NCBI RefSeq assembly: GCF_001043005.1
Contig: NZ_JYKZ01000015.1
Span: forward strand, 37,252-101,251
DNA: 64,000 bases
Direction: 5' to 3'
Source of the DNA: Pseudomonas psychrophila
Lineage (GTDB): Bacteria; Pseudomonadota; Gammaproteobacteria; Pseudomonadales; Pseudomonadaceae
The translations under genes and the position numbers were made by a program. The notes under the pieces are model-generated. The model was given only the letters and a program-made list of their open reading frames with translations. It was not told the origin of the DNA and did no database searches. Positions 41,733 to 50,272 of this stretch are shown here, in pieces (the first letter of the stretch is position 1; each line of letters starts with the position of its first letter).

Positions 41733-41797
41733 CTGTGGGAGCGAGCCTGCTCGCGAAGCAGGCCTTGAAGCCATCGCGAGCTAGCCCGCTCCCACAA
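41733..41797. repeat. REP pair, imperfect
   Basis: Inverted REP cores; the second reads CGCGAGCTAGCCCGCTCCCAC with two changes. It lies between the monooxygenase and the next ABC system. Confidence 0.87.
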
Positions 41798-41826
41798 CAG
41801 CAGCACTCAATCCATAAGGAGCGGGC

Positions 41827-42861
41827 ATGAACCCGATCAACAACAGAAGAGCTTTCCTCAGAAGTTGCGCCGTACTGGGCGCAGTCGGTGCTGCCGGCAT
41901 CCTGCTGCCCGGCTGCGAAAAAAAGGACGCGGGCGCCGGTAAAAGCGCCGCCGTGATCAAGGGCCGCGCCGATCAGGTCGTGGACTTCAAGTACCCGGAC
42001 AACCCGTCATTCGATCTGGTCTACGTCGCCGACTCCCTCGGCTATTTCGAGGGCTCCCGCGCACGGCCCAAGTACATCGGGCGCATCGCCGCACCGCAGA
42101 TCATTCCGTTGACCGGCACCGGCGAAATCGACTTCGGTGCGCGCATGGTGCCCCTGGTGATTTCAGCCATCGCCAGTGGCCTGGATCTCAAGGTGGTCGC
42201 CGCTGGCGGCAAGACCCTTCAGGAAGCACCGCACATGAAGTATTTCGTGCGTGACAATTCGGGCATCGTCAAACCCAAGGACCTTGAAGGTAAAACCGTC
42301 GGTTTCAACAGCTTTGGCGCCTGCGCCGAGTTTGTGACCAAAAAATACCTGCGTGAGCAGGGCGTCAATGTCGACAAGATCAACTGGGTGGTGGTGCCGG
42401 ACAATCAGGGCGAACAAACCTTGGCCACCGGCAATATCGACGTTGCCATCATCCACCCGCCATCGTCCGGAGGGGCCGAGAACAACCCGGCGCTGCGCAA
42501 GCTGTGGAGCGACTACGACCTGGACGGTGGTCTGGGCGGCATGGCGCCGTACAGCGTGTTCGGCAAGTTCAGCCGCGAGAATCCGGAGGCCACCCGCGAC
42601 GTGGTCAATGCCATTGCCCGTGCCGCCAACTGGGTCAATGCCAACCCCGATGATGCGCGCAAGATCACCTCCGAGCGCATCGGCATGAAGCTTGAACTGG
42701 TGGAGCGCTTTGCCTATATCGACGATCTGGTAGTGACCGAGCCGCCGATTCAGTACTACATCGACATCCTCGAAAACGAAGGCAAGATCAAGAAAGGCTC
42801 GATAGGGGTCAAGGATGTCTACACCAACGAATTCAACCCGTTTGCCCAGGGACACGTCTGA
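41827..42861 (+). CDS. Lipoprotein ABC binding protein (SsuA/NMT1-like)
   Basis: The protein has 344 residues. The N-terminus combines a twin-Arg-like NRRAFLRSC with the lipobox LLPGC, so Cys29 or thereabouts is the lipidated residue. The NMT1-type fold is seen in SFDLVYVADSLGYFEG, TGEIDFGARMVPLVISAIASG and KDLEGKTVGFNSFGACAEF. It begins a second ABC transporter, with its stop overlapping the ATPase start by one base (TGATGG). The ligand is probably another organosulfur compound, by context only. Confidence 0.85.
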   Translation: MNPINNRRAFLRSCAVLGAVGAAGILLPGCEKKDAGAGKSAAVIKGRADQVVDFKYPDNPSFDLVYVADSLGYFEGSRARPKYIGRIAAPQIIPLTGTGEIDFGARMVPLVISAIASGLDLKVVAAGGKTLQEAPHMKYFVRDNSGIVKPKDLEGKTVGFNSFGACAEFVTKKYLREQGVNVDKINWVVVPDNQGEQTLATGNIDVAIIHPPSSGGAENNPALRKLWSDYDLDGGLGGMAPYSVFGKFSRENPEATRDVVNAIARAANWVNANPDDARKITSERIGMKLELVERFAYIDDLVVTEPPIQYYIDILENEGKIKKGSIGVKDVYTNEFNPFAQGHV

Positions 42862-43727
42862 TGGCGGCCCCCAAGATCATCGCCCGTGACCTGAGCATGG
42901 AGTACCAAGCTAGGGATGAAGCCGGGCGTGAGGAGCGGGTGCCCGTGCTGGAGGGGTTCGACCTGCAGGTACGCGAGGGCGAGTTTCTGTCCATCCTCGG
43001 GCCGTCGGGCTGCGGCAAGTCGACCTTTATGAACATCCTCGCCGGGCTTGCTCACAAGACCGGTGGCGATCTGCTGGTGGACGGTAAACCCCTGCAAGGC
43101 ATCAACCGCAATCAGGGGGTGGTGTTCCAGGGGTATGCGCTGTTGCCCTGGCGCACGGTGCTCGACAACATCGCCGTGGGCCTGGAGATCCGCGGCGTGA
43201 GCAAGGCACAGCGACTGGAAACCGCTCGCGAATACCTGGAGCTGGTGGGGCTCAACGGTTTTGCCTCGCGCTACCCCCACGAGTTGTCCGGCGGCATGCG
43301 CCAGCGCGTGGCCATTGCCCGCTCGCTGGCCTACGACCCGGACGTGCTACTGATGGACGAGCCCTTCGCGGCCCTGGACGCGCAAACCCGCGAGACCTTG
43401 CAGAGCGAATTACTGCGCATCTGGGACACCCATAAAAAAACCATCGTGTTCATCACCCACAGCCTGGATGAGGCGATCTTCCTGTCGGATCGGGTGGCGG
43501 TGATGACTCAGCGTCCGGGGCGGATCAAGGAGATTTTCGATATCGACCTGGCCCGCCCCCGCCTTCCTGAGCTGCGCAATACCCAGGCTTTTGTTCACTA
43601 TCGCCAGCGCGCCTGGGAGGCTCTGCGTGATGAAGTGACCGACATAACCCGTGAGCCAGCAGCAGCGGCGACGCATCAGAACTGGCAGAGCATTGCGACT
43701 CTGGGTGGTTATCGGATTGGAGTATGA
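42861..43727 (+). CDS. ABC transporter ATPase (SsuB/TauB/NrtD family)
   Basis: The protein has 288 residues. Walker A GPSGCGKST near 48-56, signature LSGGMRQRVAIAR, Walker B VLLMDEPFAALD and THSLDEA are all intact. It couples with the permease next, whose ATG overlaps this stop (ATGA), and the lipoprotein encoded upstream. A C-terminal 35-residue extension follows the ATPase core. Confidence 0.9.
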   Translation: MAAPKIIARDLSMEYQARDEAGREERVPVLEGFDLQVREGEFLSILGPSGCGKSTFMNILAGLAHKTGGDLLVDGKPLQGINRNQGVVFQGYALLPWRTVLDNIAVGLEIRGVSKAQRLETAREYLELVGLNGFASRYPHELSGGMRQRVAIARSLAYDPDVLLMDEPFAALDAQTRETLQSELLRIWDTHKKTIVFITHSLDEAIFLSDRVAVMTQRPGRIKEIFDIDLARPRLPELRNTQAFVHYRQRAWEALRDEVTDITREPAAAATHQNWQSIATLGGYRIGV

Positions 43728-44509
43728 CCATGGGCTTTAAATTGACTTCACGCCGGGTGTTTGACAGCACCGTGGGCATTGTGGCGTTCCTGGCCCTTTG
43801 GGAGGCGTTGCCGCAACTGGGGATCGTCAACCCCGGCTACCTGAGCCCGCCGTCGGCGGTATTGGGTGCGGTGCTGGACCTGGCCAGCAGCGGTGACTTG
43901 CTCAAGCACGTGCAGGCCAGCCTGTTTCGCTCTTTTGCCGGGTTGCTGCTGGCCATCGCCTCGGGTGTCAGCCTGGGGCTGATGATGGGCTGGTTTGCAC
44001 GGGTCGAAAGCGTGCTCGATCCGTTGTTGCAGTTCTTCCGCCAGACCTCGGCGCTTGCGTTGTTCCCGGTGTTTATTCTGTTTTTGGGCATTGGTGAATT
44101 GTCCAAGATCGCGATCATTTTCTGGGCGTCGTTCTGGCCGATTCTGTTGAGTACCATCAGCGGCGTGAAGCAGGTCGATGGGTTGCTGATCAACTCGGCA
44201 CTGTCGATGGGCGCGAATCGCTGGTTTCTGTTTACCAAAATCGTACTGCCGGCGGCGTCGCCTTCGATCTTTACCGGGATTCGTCTGGCGGGTGCCTATT
44301 GCATCACCGCACTGGTGGCCGCCGAGATGATCGGTGCTCATTCCGGGTTGGGTTTTCTGACGCTTAATTCCCAGGAGGTGTTCCAGATCCCCAGCATGTA
44401 CGCAGGCATTCTGCTGTTGGCGGTGGTGGGTTTGCTGCTGAACTTTTTGCTGGCCTTGTTGGAGCGACGTTTTACCTATTGGCGCCGGGGCTTGCGCCAC
44501 GGTGGTTAG
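43724..44509 (+). CDS. ABC transporter permease (SsuC/TauC family)
   Basis: The protein has 261 residues and six membrane segments; the cytoplasmic coupling loop is around SALSMGANRWFLFTKIVLPAA-type sequence near 163-183. It has an ATGACCATGGG start, so translation could begin at either of two Met codons. It is the only permease of this second system, so a homodimer is expected. It overlaps the next gene by 8 bases. Confidence 0.87.
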   Translation: MTMGFKLTSRRVFDSTVGIVAFLALWEALPQLGIVNPGYLSPPSAVLGAVLDLASSGDLLKHVQASLFRSFAGLLLAIASGVSLGLMMGWFARVESVLDPLLQFFRQTSALALFPVFILFLGIGELSKIAIIFWASFWPILLSTISGVKQVDGLLINSALSMGANRWFLFTKIVLPAASPSIFTGIRLAGAYCITALVAAEMIGAHSGLGFLTLNSQEVFQIPSMYAGILLLAVVGLLLNFLLALLERRFTYWRRGLRHGG

Positions 44510-45317
44510 GTGGTTGGCGGCAGTGGTGACTGGCGCAGTGGCGCTGGTCGCCTGGCAATGGCCGGCGGCACCGGGCGATATGCCCCGGGGGCCGCTGCTG
44601 CAGGCGGCCGAACAGCGCCAGGTGCTGCGCGTGGGCGTACGCAGTTATCCGCGCCCGACCCTGGGACAGGAAGCCCTGGTTGCCGAGCCGGATGAACTGG
44701 ACAGTCAGTTGGCCGAAGCCCTGGGGGCTTACCTTGGCTTAAAGGTGCAACTGCAGGCATTGCCCGATACGACCAACTTGAATGATGGCAGCGTCGATCT
44801 GGTGATAGCCGGGAGCTTGAAACTGCCTGTGGCGGCTGATCGGGTGGCGAGTTTGCGCAAGTTGCCGGTGCAGTACCGGGAGGGGGCGTTGATTGGCTTG
44901 CGCAATGCGCCTCGGCGCCCGATACAGGGGCAAAGCGTGTGCATTGCCGTCGGCAGTCCCTGGGCGCAAACCTTGACGCAACAGGGTGCCGAGTTGCGAA
45001 CCTATGTGTCGTCGATTCGTGCCGCGGTGGCGTTTATGGCGGGCGAGTGCAACCTGTTGGCTGAAGAGCGCAACAGCTTGCAGGCGCTTGCACAGGCGCC
45101 GGACTGGCGTTTCTATACGGTGTTGCCGCAGACATTAAAGGCGAGCAGTGATGTACGGGTATACCTGAGCCGAACTGACAAACAGAGCCGGGCGCTGATC
45201 AATGCGGCGTTGCATGACTGGCAGGCCCGTGGCGGCCAGACCCGCGCCTGGGATGTGCGCAGTAATGCCTTGTTGGTGGACAGCCTGAAGATTGGGGATG
45301 GGCTGGTGTGTCATTGA
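44502..45317 (+). CDS. Small periplasmic solute-binding protein (SBP family 3-like)
   Basis: The protein has 271 residues from a GTG at 44502, overlapping the permease stop. Residues 1-23 are a hydrophobic signal or anchor (RWLAAVVTGAVALVAWQW). It contains RQVLRVGVRSYPRPTL and ELDSQLAEALGAYLGLKVQLQ, typical of amino-acid-type binding proteins, and three Cys, two of which could pair. A second binding protein attached to a TauC-type transporter is unusual; it may give the system another ligand or act in signalling. Confidence 0.7.
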   Translation: MVRWLAAVVTGAVALVAWQWPAAPGDMPRGPLLQAAEQRQVLRVGVRSYPRPTLGQEALVAEPDELDSQLAEALGAYLGLKVQLQALPDTTNLNDGSVDLVIAGSLKLPVAADRVASLRKLPVQYREGALIGLRNAPRRPIQGQSVCIAVGSPWAQTLTQQGAELRTYVSSIRAAVAFMAGECNLLAEERNSLQALAQAPDWRFYTVLPQTLKASSDVRVYLSRTDKQSRALINAALHDWQARGGQTRAWDVRSNALLVDSLKIGDGLVCH

Positions 45318-45352
45318 GCCTTGGCGGCTACAAGGTCTGAAGGAAACTTCAA

Positions 45353-45407
45353 CTGTGGGAGCGAGCCTGCTCGCGAACGAACTTCGCGAGCAGGCTCGCT
45401 CCCACAG
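45353..45407. repeat. REP pair, perfect hairpin
   Basis: Inverted REP cores with an ACGAACT spacer lie between the convergent ends of the second ABC system and the oxidoreductase gene. Confidence 0.92.
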
Positions 45408-45449
45408 GGAGGGTTGACTGGCAACAGAGTGTCTACAGGTGTGCGGGGT

Positions 45450-46673
45450 CTACGCTACACCAATGCGCCATTGCGCAGGCGGCGGTGTGCCGTTGACCGC
45501 AAAGTCCCCCACGATCCGGCTCTTGTAGATACGCGGGTTGTGGGACGACAACGTCCGCGCATTACGCCAGAAACGGTCCAGCCCCAATGGCTTGAGGGTG
45601 GCCGATGCACTCAGCGCATCGAACAAATCGCCACTGGCCTTGATGATCAGGTCTGAAACGATGGTTTGTGATTGCGCCACTTCCAGTTCCGCGATGTTCA
45701 CCGCCAGGGTCAGGGCCTGTTCGTCGTCGCTCAGACTCGCTTCATGGGCGCGTTGCAGGGCCTGTGCGTTCAGTGCCGTGATGGCTCCCGCGGTGTAGGC
45801 CGCGCTGCGCAGGTTGCCCACGACTTGCAGCACTTGTGGATCCTGAGCCACGCGCGGGGCATTGCCGCTGCTGAAGCTGCGGGTGCGCCTGGCCACGTGC
45901 CCGGCCGTCTCTGCGGCCAGCGCCCGGCCAATTCCGGCCAGGGTCGCGGTGTGCACGGTCTGGTAAAAAGCCGGTGAATAGCGAAAGCGATTTTCAGCCA
46001 GGATGACGTTGATCGGATCGACCGGCACTTCGCGAAAATGGGTCGTGCCGCTGGCGGTCAGGGTCTGGCCGAAACCGTTCCAGTCATCAATGATTTCAAC
46101 CCCGGGGTCGCTGGTGCGTACGATCACCGAGACCCGCTGTTCATCAGGGTTGTTGGCGCTGACATCGACCCAGTCGGCATACAGCGCACCCGTGGTGTAG
46201 AACTTGCTGCCGCTCAGTTGCCAATGGCCCCCGTGCAGGCTCAGGCGGGTGCCGAACTCAAGCTGTTTGGCGTTGCCCACTTCGCCGGACGCCGGGCTGA
46301 CGGTCTCGCCACGGCCCAGTCGCTCCAGCCAAATGCCCTGATACTCACGGTCGCGGCTGTTGAGCAGGTTTTCGCAAAAACCAAAGTGCCCGCGCAACGA
46401 CTGCACCAGGTTCGAGTCGGCCTCGGCCAGTTCGATCAGCAGGTTGAACAGTTCGGGCAGGCTGGCGCCCGCACCGCCGTATGCCTTGGGTACGCGAACC
46501 GTGGTGAAACCTGCTTCCTTGAGCCATTGCAGTTCCTGGATCGGCAAGCGCCGCTCCAGTTCGCGATCCACGGCACCCTCGCGAATCCGGGCGAACAGGG
46601 GGCGAAAACGTTGCGCCAGGTCTTCGTATCCGGCCGAGGGGACGGCGCCCCAGGCTGAGTCTATTTGTGACAT
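45450..46673 (-). CDS. Acyl-CoA dehydrogenase-like sulfur-acquisition oxidoreductase (SfnB/DszC type)
   Basis: The protein has 407 residues with the acyl-CoA dehydrogenase fold used by flavin monooxygenases such as DszC: N-terminal helices (LPIQELQWLKEAGFTTVRVP), middle beta domain (SGSKFYTTGALYADW) and C-terminal helices. It lacks the Glu of true acyl-CoA dehydrogenases at the usual place as far as can be read. ATG 46673 has AAGGAG upstream; the longer frame overlaps the ABC ATPase gene. SfnB-type proteins help use dimethyl sulfone or similar compounds. It leads the minus-strand group with the third transporter. Confidence 0.82.
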   Translation of the reverse strand: MSQIDSAWGAVPSAGYEDLAQRFRPLFARIREGAVDRELERRLPIQELQWLKEAGFTTVRVPKAYGGAGASLPELFNLLIELAEADSNLVQSLRGHFGFCENLLNSRDREYQGIWLERLGRGETVSPASGEVGNAKQLEFGTRLSLHGGHWQLSGSKFYTTGALYADWVDVSANNPDEQRVSVIVRTSDPGVEIIDDWNGFGQTLTASGTTHFREVPVDPINVILAENRFRYSPAFYQTVHTATLAGIGRALAAETAGHVARRTRSFSSGNAPRVAQDPQVLQVVGNLRSAAYTAGAITALNAQALQRAHEASLSDDEQALTLAVNIAELEVAQSQTIVSDLIIKASGDLFDALSASATLKPLGLDRFWRNARTLSSHNPRIYKSRIVGDFAVNGTPPPAQWRIGVA

Positions 46674-46689
46674 GTGATGCTCCTTGGAA

Positions 46690-48396
46690 TTACCAGCCAA
46701 CGGCAAAGCGCAGGCCGGATACAGGCAGGGGTGGGGGGCTCGGCGCCGCAGCGCCCGGTATCGCCGCCAACAGGCGACGGGTGTAAGGGTGCCGGGGTGA
46801 GTGCCAGAGGGTGTGCGGGGTGGCTTGCTCGACAATCTGCCCTTGCTCCATCACCAGGATCCGGTCGGCGAAATAGCGCACCACCGACAGGTCGTGGGAG
46901 ATAAACAGGTAGGACAGGCCCAGCTCTTCACGCAGTTCCACCAGCAAGTTAAGAATCTGGGCCTGGGTCGAGACATCCAGTGCCGACACCGGCTCGTCGC
47001 AGATCACCAGCCGGGGCTTGAGGATCAGCGCCCGGGCAATGCCGATACGCTGGCGCTGGCCGCCGGAGAACTGGTGGGGCAGACGCGCCAGACTGCTGCG
47101 CGCAAGACCGACGGCATCGAGCATTGCCAGGCGTGCCTGTTGGCGCTGCCCTGGGTCGTTTTGCCCGTGCAGGCGCTGCACGCGGTCGAGAATGGTCTCC
47201 ACGCTGTGGCGTGGATTGAGCGCGGCATAGGGGTCCTGGAAAATCATTTGCACCTGACGTCGCCAGCCCAGCAGCTCCTCACCGGCGAGGCTGGCGATGT
47301 CGCGCCCGTCGAACTCGACTGTGCCGCTGCGTGCAGGCAGCAAGCGCAGCAGGGTGCGGCTGAGGGTCGACTTGCCGCAGCCCGATTCGCCGACCAGCCC
47401 CACGCTTTCGCGCTCGCCCACTTCCAGGCTGATGCGGTTGAGCACAGTGCTGTCGCCGTAGCCGGTGGTCAGGTCGCTGACCTTGAGCAGCGCCGGGTTG
47501 CCGGCGGGTGCCCGTGGCTTGCGCCCCGGCCCGTAGTGGCTGCTGTTGACGCTGTAGCGCGTGGCCTGGCCGGGCTGGCGCTCGATGTTGATTTCGGCCA
47601 GGCGGTTGTTCAGGTAGTGCTGGTCATGTTCCGCTCCCAGCGAAGCCTGAAGCAGGCCGCGACTGTAGGGGTGTTGCGGGCGATCGATCAGGGCGCGGGT
47701 CGGTTGGCTTTCCAGCGCGTGACCGTCATGCATCACGATCACCCGGTCGGCGTGCTGGCCAACCACGCCCAGATCATGAGTGATCAACAGCAGGCCCATA
47801 CCCAGTTCACCGCGCAATCGCGCCAGCAATTCGAGGATTTGCGCTTGCACGCTCACATCCAGCGCGGTGGTCGGCTCGTCGGCGATCAACAGGCGCGGCT
47901 GGCAGGCAATCGCCATGGCAATCACAACCCGCTGGCGCTGGCCACCGGACAAATGTTGCGGGTACTCGCGCAGGTGCGCCGCGGGGCGGGGCAGTTGCAC
48001 CAGCGCAAAGAGTTCTTCGGCGCGCTTCCAGGCCTGGCGACGGGTGAGGTCGGTGTGCGCCAGCAGGTTTTCGGCCACCTGTTCACCCAGGGTCAATACC
48101 GGGTTGAGGCTGGACAGCGGGTCCTGAAAAATCATCCCCAGTGCGTTGCCTTGCAACTGGCGCATCTGCCGGGGCGCGATGCTCAGCAGGTCCTGGCCTT
48201 CAAACAAGACCTGGCCGCCCAGCTGGGCGTTGTCCGGCAGCAGGCCCATCAGCGCCAGGGCCGTGGTGGATTTGCCGCAGCCGGATTCACCCACCAGTGC
48301 CAGGGTCTCGCCAGCCTGCAACGTGAAACTCAGGTCTTTTACCGCATCGGCATTGTCGTAGCTCACGCGCAAACCGCGTACGTCCAGAAGGCTCAT
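46690..48396 (-). CDS. Peptide/nickel-type ABC ATPase with two fused nucleotide-binding domains
   Basis: The protein has 568 residues. The first domain (1-270) has GESGCGKSTTALALMG, LSGGQRQRVVIAM and LLIADEPTTALDV; the second (300-555) has GESGCGKSTLSRTLL, FSGGQRQRIGIARAL and LVICDEPVSALDV. It is equivalent to DppD plus DppF in one chain, as in YejF or GsiA. Its start overlaps the upstream permease gene (ATGA). Substrate class: oligopeptides, glutathione or similar; within this island, possibly a sulfur compound. Confidence 0.9.
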   Translation of the reverse strand: MSLLDVRGLRVSYDNADAVKDLSFTLQAGETLALVGESGCGKSTTALALMGLLPDNAQLGGQVLFEGQDLLSIAPRQMRQLQGNALGMIFQDPLSSLNPVLTLGEQVAENLLAHTDLTRRQAWKRAEELFALVQLPRPAAHLREYPQHLSGGQRQRVVIAMAIACQPRLLIADEPTTALDVSVQAQILELLARLRGELGMGLLLITHDLGVVGQHADRVIVMHDGHALESQPTRALIDRPQHPYSRGLLQASLGAEHDQHYLNNRLAEINIERQPGQATRYSVNSSHYGPGRKPRAPAGNPALLKVSDLTTGYGDSTVLNRISLEVGERESVGLVGESGCGKSTLSRTLLRLLPARSGTVEFDGRDIASLAGEELLGWRRQVQMIFQDPYAALNPRHSVETILDRVQRLHGQNDPGQRQQARLAMLDAVGLARSSLARLPHQFSGGQRQRIGIARALILKPRLVICDEPVSALDVSTQAQILNLLVELREELGLSYLFISHDLSVVRYFADRILVMEQGQIVEQATPHTLWHSPRHPYTRRLLAAIPGAAAPSPPPLPVSGLRFAVGW

Positions 48397-49271
48397 GGGA
48401 TATACCGTCGCAGGCGAGGGTTGAGGGCGTCGTTAAGACCGTCGCCCAGAAGGTTGAGGGCCAGTACCACGAAGATGATTGCCAGCCCCGGCAGGGCGGT
48501 CAGGTACCAGCCGCTGGCGATCTGTTCGCGACCACTGCCGAGCATGGCGCCCCAGCTGGCTTGGTTCGGATCGCTCATGCCCAGAAAGGCCAGTCCGGCC
48601 TCCACCAGAATCGCCTGGGCGATCAGGATCGAGGTGGTGACCACCAGCGGCGCGAGGGCGTTGGGCAGAATTTCGCGCAGGATGATGGCGCTATTGCTGA
48701 AGCCCAGGCTGCGGGCGGCGGTGACGAAGTCGGCTTCGCGCAAAGTACGGAATTCGGCGCGCACCAGCCGTGCGACCGTTGGCCATGAGGAGATGCCGAT
48801 CGCCAGCGCGATGATCCCCAGTGTCGGGTTGCCGATGGCCACGATGACGATCACCAGCAAAAACGACGGCACGGTCTGGAACACTTCGCAGATGCGCATC
48901 AACACATCCCCCAGCTTGCCGCCGTGGTAGCCGGCCAAGGCACCGACCAGCCCGCCGATCAACACGCTGATCAGGGTGGCGCTGGCGGCAATCAATAAGG
49001 AGCCCCGGGCGCCGTGAGCGATCCCTGCAGCCACGTCGCGGCCCAGTGAATCGCTGCCCAGAAAGTAGCCAGGGTCGTCGCCGGGCCAGAGCATCGGCAT
49101 GGCCACCATGTCCAGCGGATCGCCGGGGTAGAGCGTGCCGGCCAACAGCGCCAGAGTGAGCACCAGCGCCAGCATCGTCGCGCCGATCAGTGCCGAAGGG
49201 TTACGAAACAGGGCCGTCCAGACGCTTTCGCTGTAGCCGGTCGGGGCGCTTTGCAGCACGGCAGTGGTCAT
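48393..49271 (-). CDS. Peptide-type ABC permease, DppC-like
   Basis: The protein has 292 residues and six membrane segments with the DppC marks LGSDSLGRDVAAGIAHGARGS and the EAA loop AARSLGFSNSAIILREILPN. ATG 49271 follows AAGGAGCTG; the longer open frame runs into the other permease. It pairs with the DppB-like protein encoded 14 bases upstream. Confidence 0.9.
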   Translation of the reverse strand: MTTAVLQSAPTGYSESVWTALFRNPSALIGATMLALVLTLALLAGTLYPGDPLDMVAMPMLWPGDDPGYFLGSDSLGRDVAAGIAHGARGSLLIAASATLISVLIGGLVGALAGYHGGKLGDVLMRICEVFQTVPSFLLVIVIVAIGNPTLGIIALAIGISSWPTVARLVRAEFRTLREADFVTAARSLGFSNSAIILREILPNALAPLVVTTSILIAQAILVEAGLAFLGMSDPNQASWGAMLGSGREQIASGWYLTALPGLAIIFVVLALNLLGDGLNDALNPRLRRYIP

Positions 49272-49285
49272 GGGGCAGCTCCTTT

Positions 49286-50272
49286 TCAGTCGGCCTGGAT
49301 ACGGGGGTCGAGCCAGGCTTGCAGCAGGTCTACGGCGATGTTGATCACCACCACCAGCATCGATGACAGCAGCAGGATGCCCAGCAGCAGGTTGTAGTCG
49401 CGGGACATCACCGCCTCCAGGGTGAGGCGGCCCAGGCCGGGCCAGCCAAACAGGGTTTCGGTGACGGCAGCGCCACCAAGCAGGGCGGCAAAATGCAGCC
49501 CGGCCAGGGTCGAGACGGGCAGCAGGGCGTTGCGCAACACGTGCCGCGACACCACCCGCCAAGGCGCCAGCCCCTTGGCGCGAGCGGTGCGCACGTAGTC
49601 CTGGCGCTGCACTTCAAGCATCGCGGCGCGGGTCAGGCGGGCATACAGGGCGATATAAAACGTGGCCAGGGCCAGTACGGGCAGCACAGCGTGTTGCAGC
49701 CGGTCGAGCAGCCAGGCCGGGCCATTGAGGTTCAGGCCCAGGGTCTGGAAACCGTTGCTGGGCAACCAGCCCAGTTTTACCGAGAACAGCAACACCGCCA
49801 TCAGGCCGATCCAGAACCCCGGCGTGGAATAGAGCAGCAGAACCGCCAGCGACAACACACGGTCGGGCCAGCGCCCGACCCAGGTCGCCATTGCGGTCCC
49901 GGCAGCAATCCCGATGGCCAGTGCCAGGCCCAGTGCGCCGACCATCAGCAGCAGGGTGTTGGGCAGTCGATCCAGCACCAGTTGGCTGACCGGCAGGTTG
50001 AAGCGTGGCGACAGGCCCAGGTCCAGATGGGCCAGTTGACCGAGGTAGCGCTGCAGTTGGTCCACCAGGCTCAAGTCCAGGCCGAAATGGCTGCGCCACT
50101 GGATCAGCGTCTCGGCGCTGGCGCCCCCGGATTCACCGGCCAGCACGTCTACCGCGTCGCCGGGGATCAGCCGCAGCAGCAGAAAATTAAGTACCAGGAT
50201 GCCGATCACGGTGGGGATGGCTTGCCATAAGGTGCGCCTCGACAGGCGCCACATTCTGCGCCGTTCAAGCAT
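49286..50272 (-). CDS. Peptide-type ABC permease, DppB-like
   Basis: The protein has 328 residues and six membrane segments. The N-terminal segment LWQAIPTVIGILVLNFLLLR and the loop TARAKGLAPWRVVSRHVLRN are typical of DppB. It overlaps the binding-protein stop by 8 bases, so these genes form a tight operon. It makes a channel with the DppC-like protein. Confidence 0.9.
   Translation of the reverse strand: MLERRRMWRLSRRTLWQAIPTVIGILVLNFLLLRLIPGDAVDVLAGESGGASAETLIQWRSHFGLDLSLVDQLQRYLGQLAHLDLGLSPRFNLPVSQLVLDRLPNTLLLMVGALGLALAIGIAAGTAMATWVGRWPDRVLSLAVLLLYSTPGFWIGLMAVLLFSVKLGWLPSNGFQTLGLNLNGPAWLLDRLQHAVLPVLALATFYIALYARLTRAAMLEVQRQDYVRTARAKGLAPWRVVSRHVLRNALLPVSTLAGLHFAALLGGAAVTETLFGWPGLGRLTLEAVMSRDYNLLLGILLLSSMLVVVINIAVDLLQAWLDPRIQAD

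Noticed and set aside
46801..48930. 709-codon plus-strand frame opposite the ABC ATPase genes
   Set aside because: It is an antisense shadow; the minus strand encodes two complete nucleotide-binding domains and a permease.
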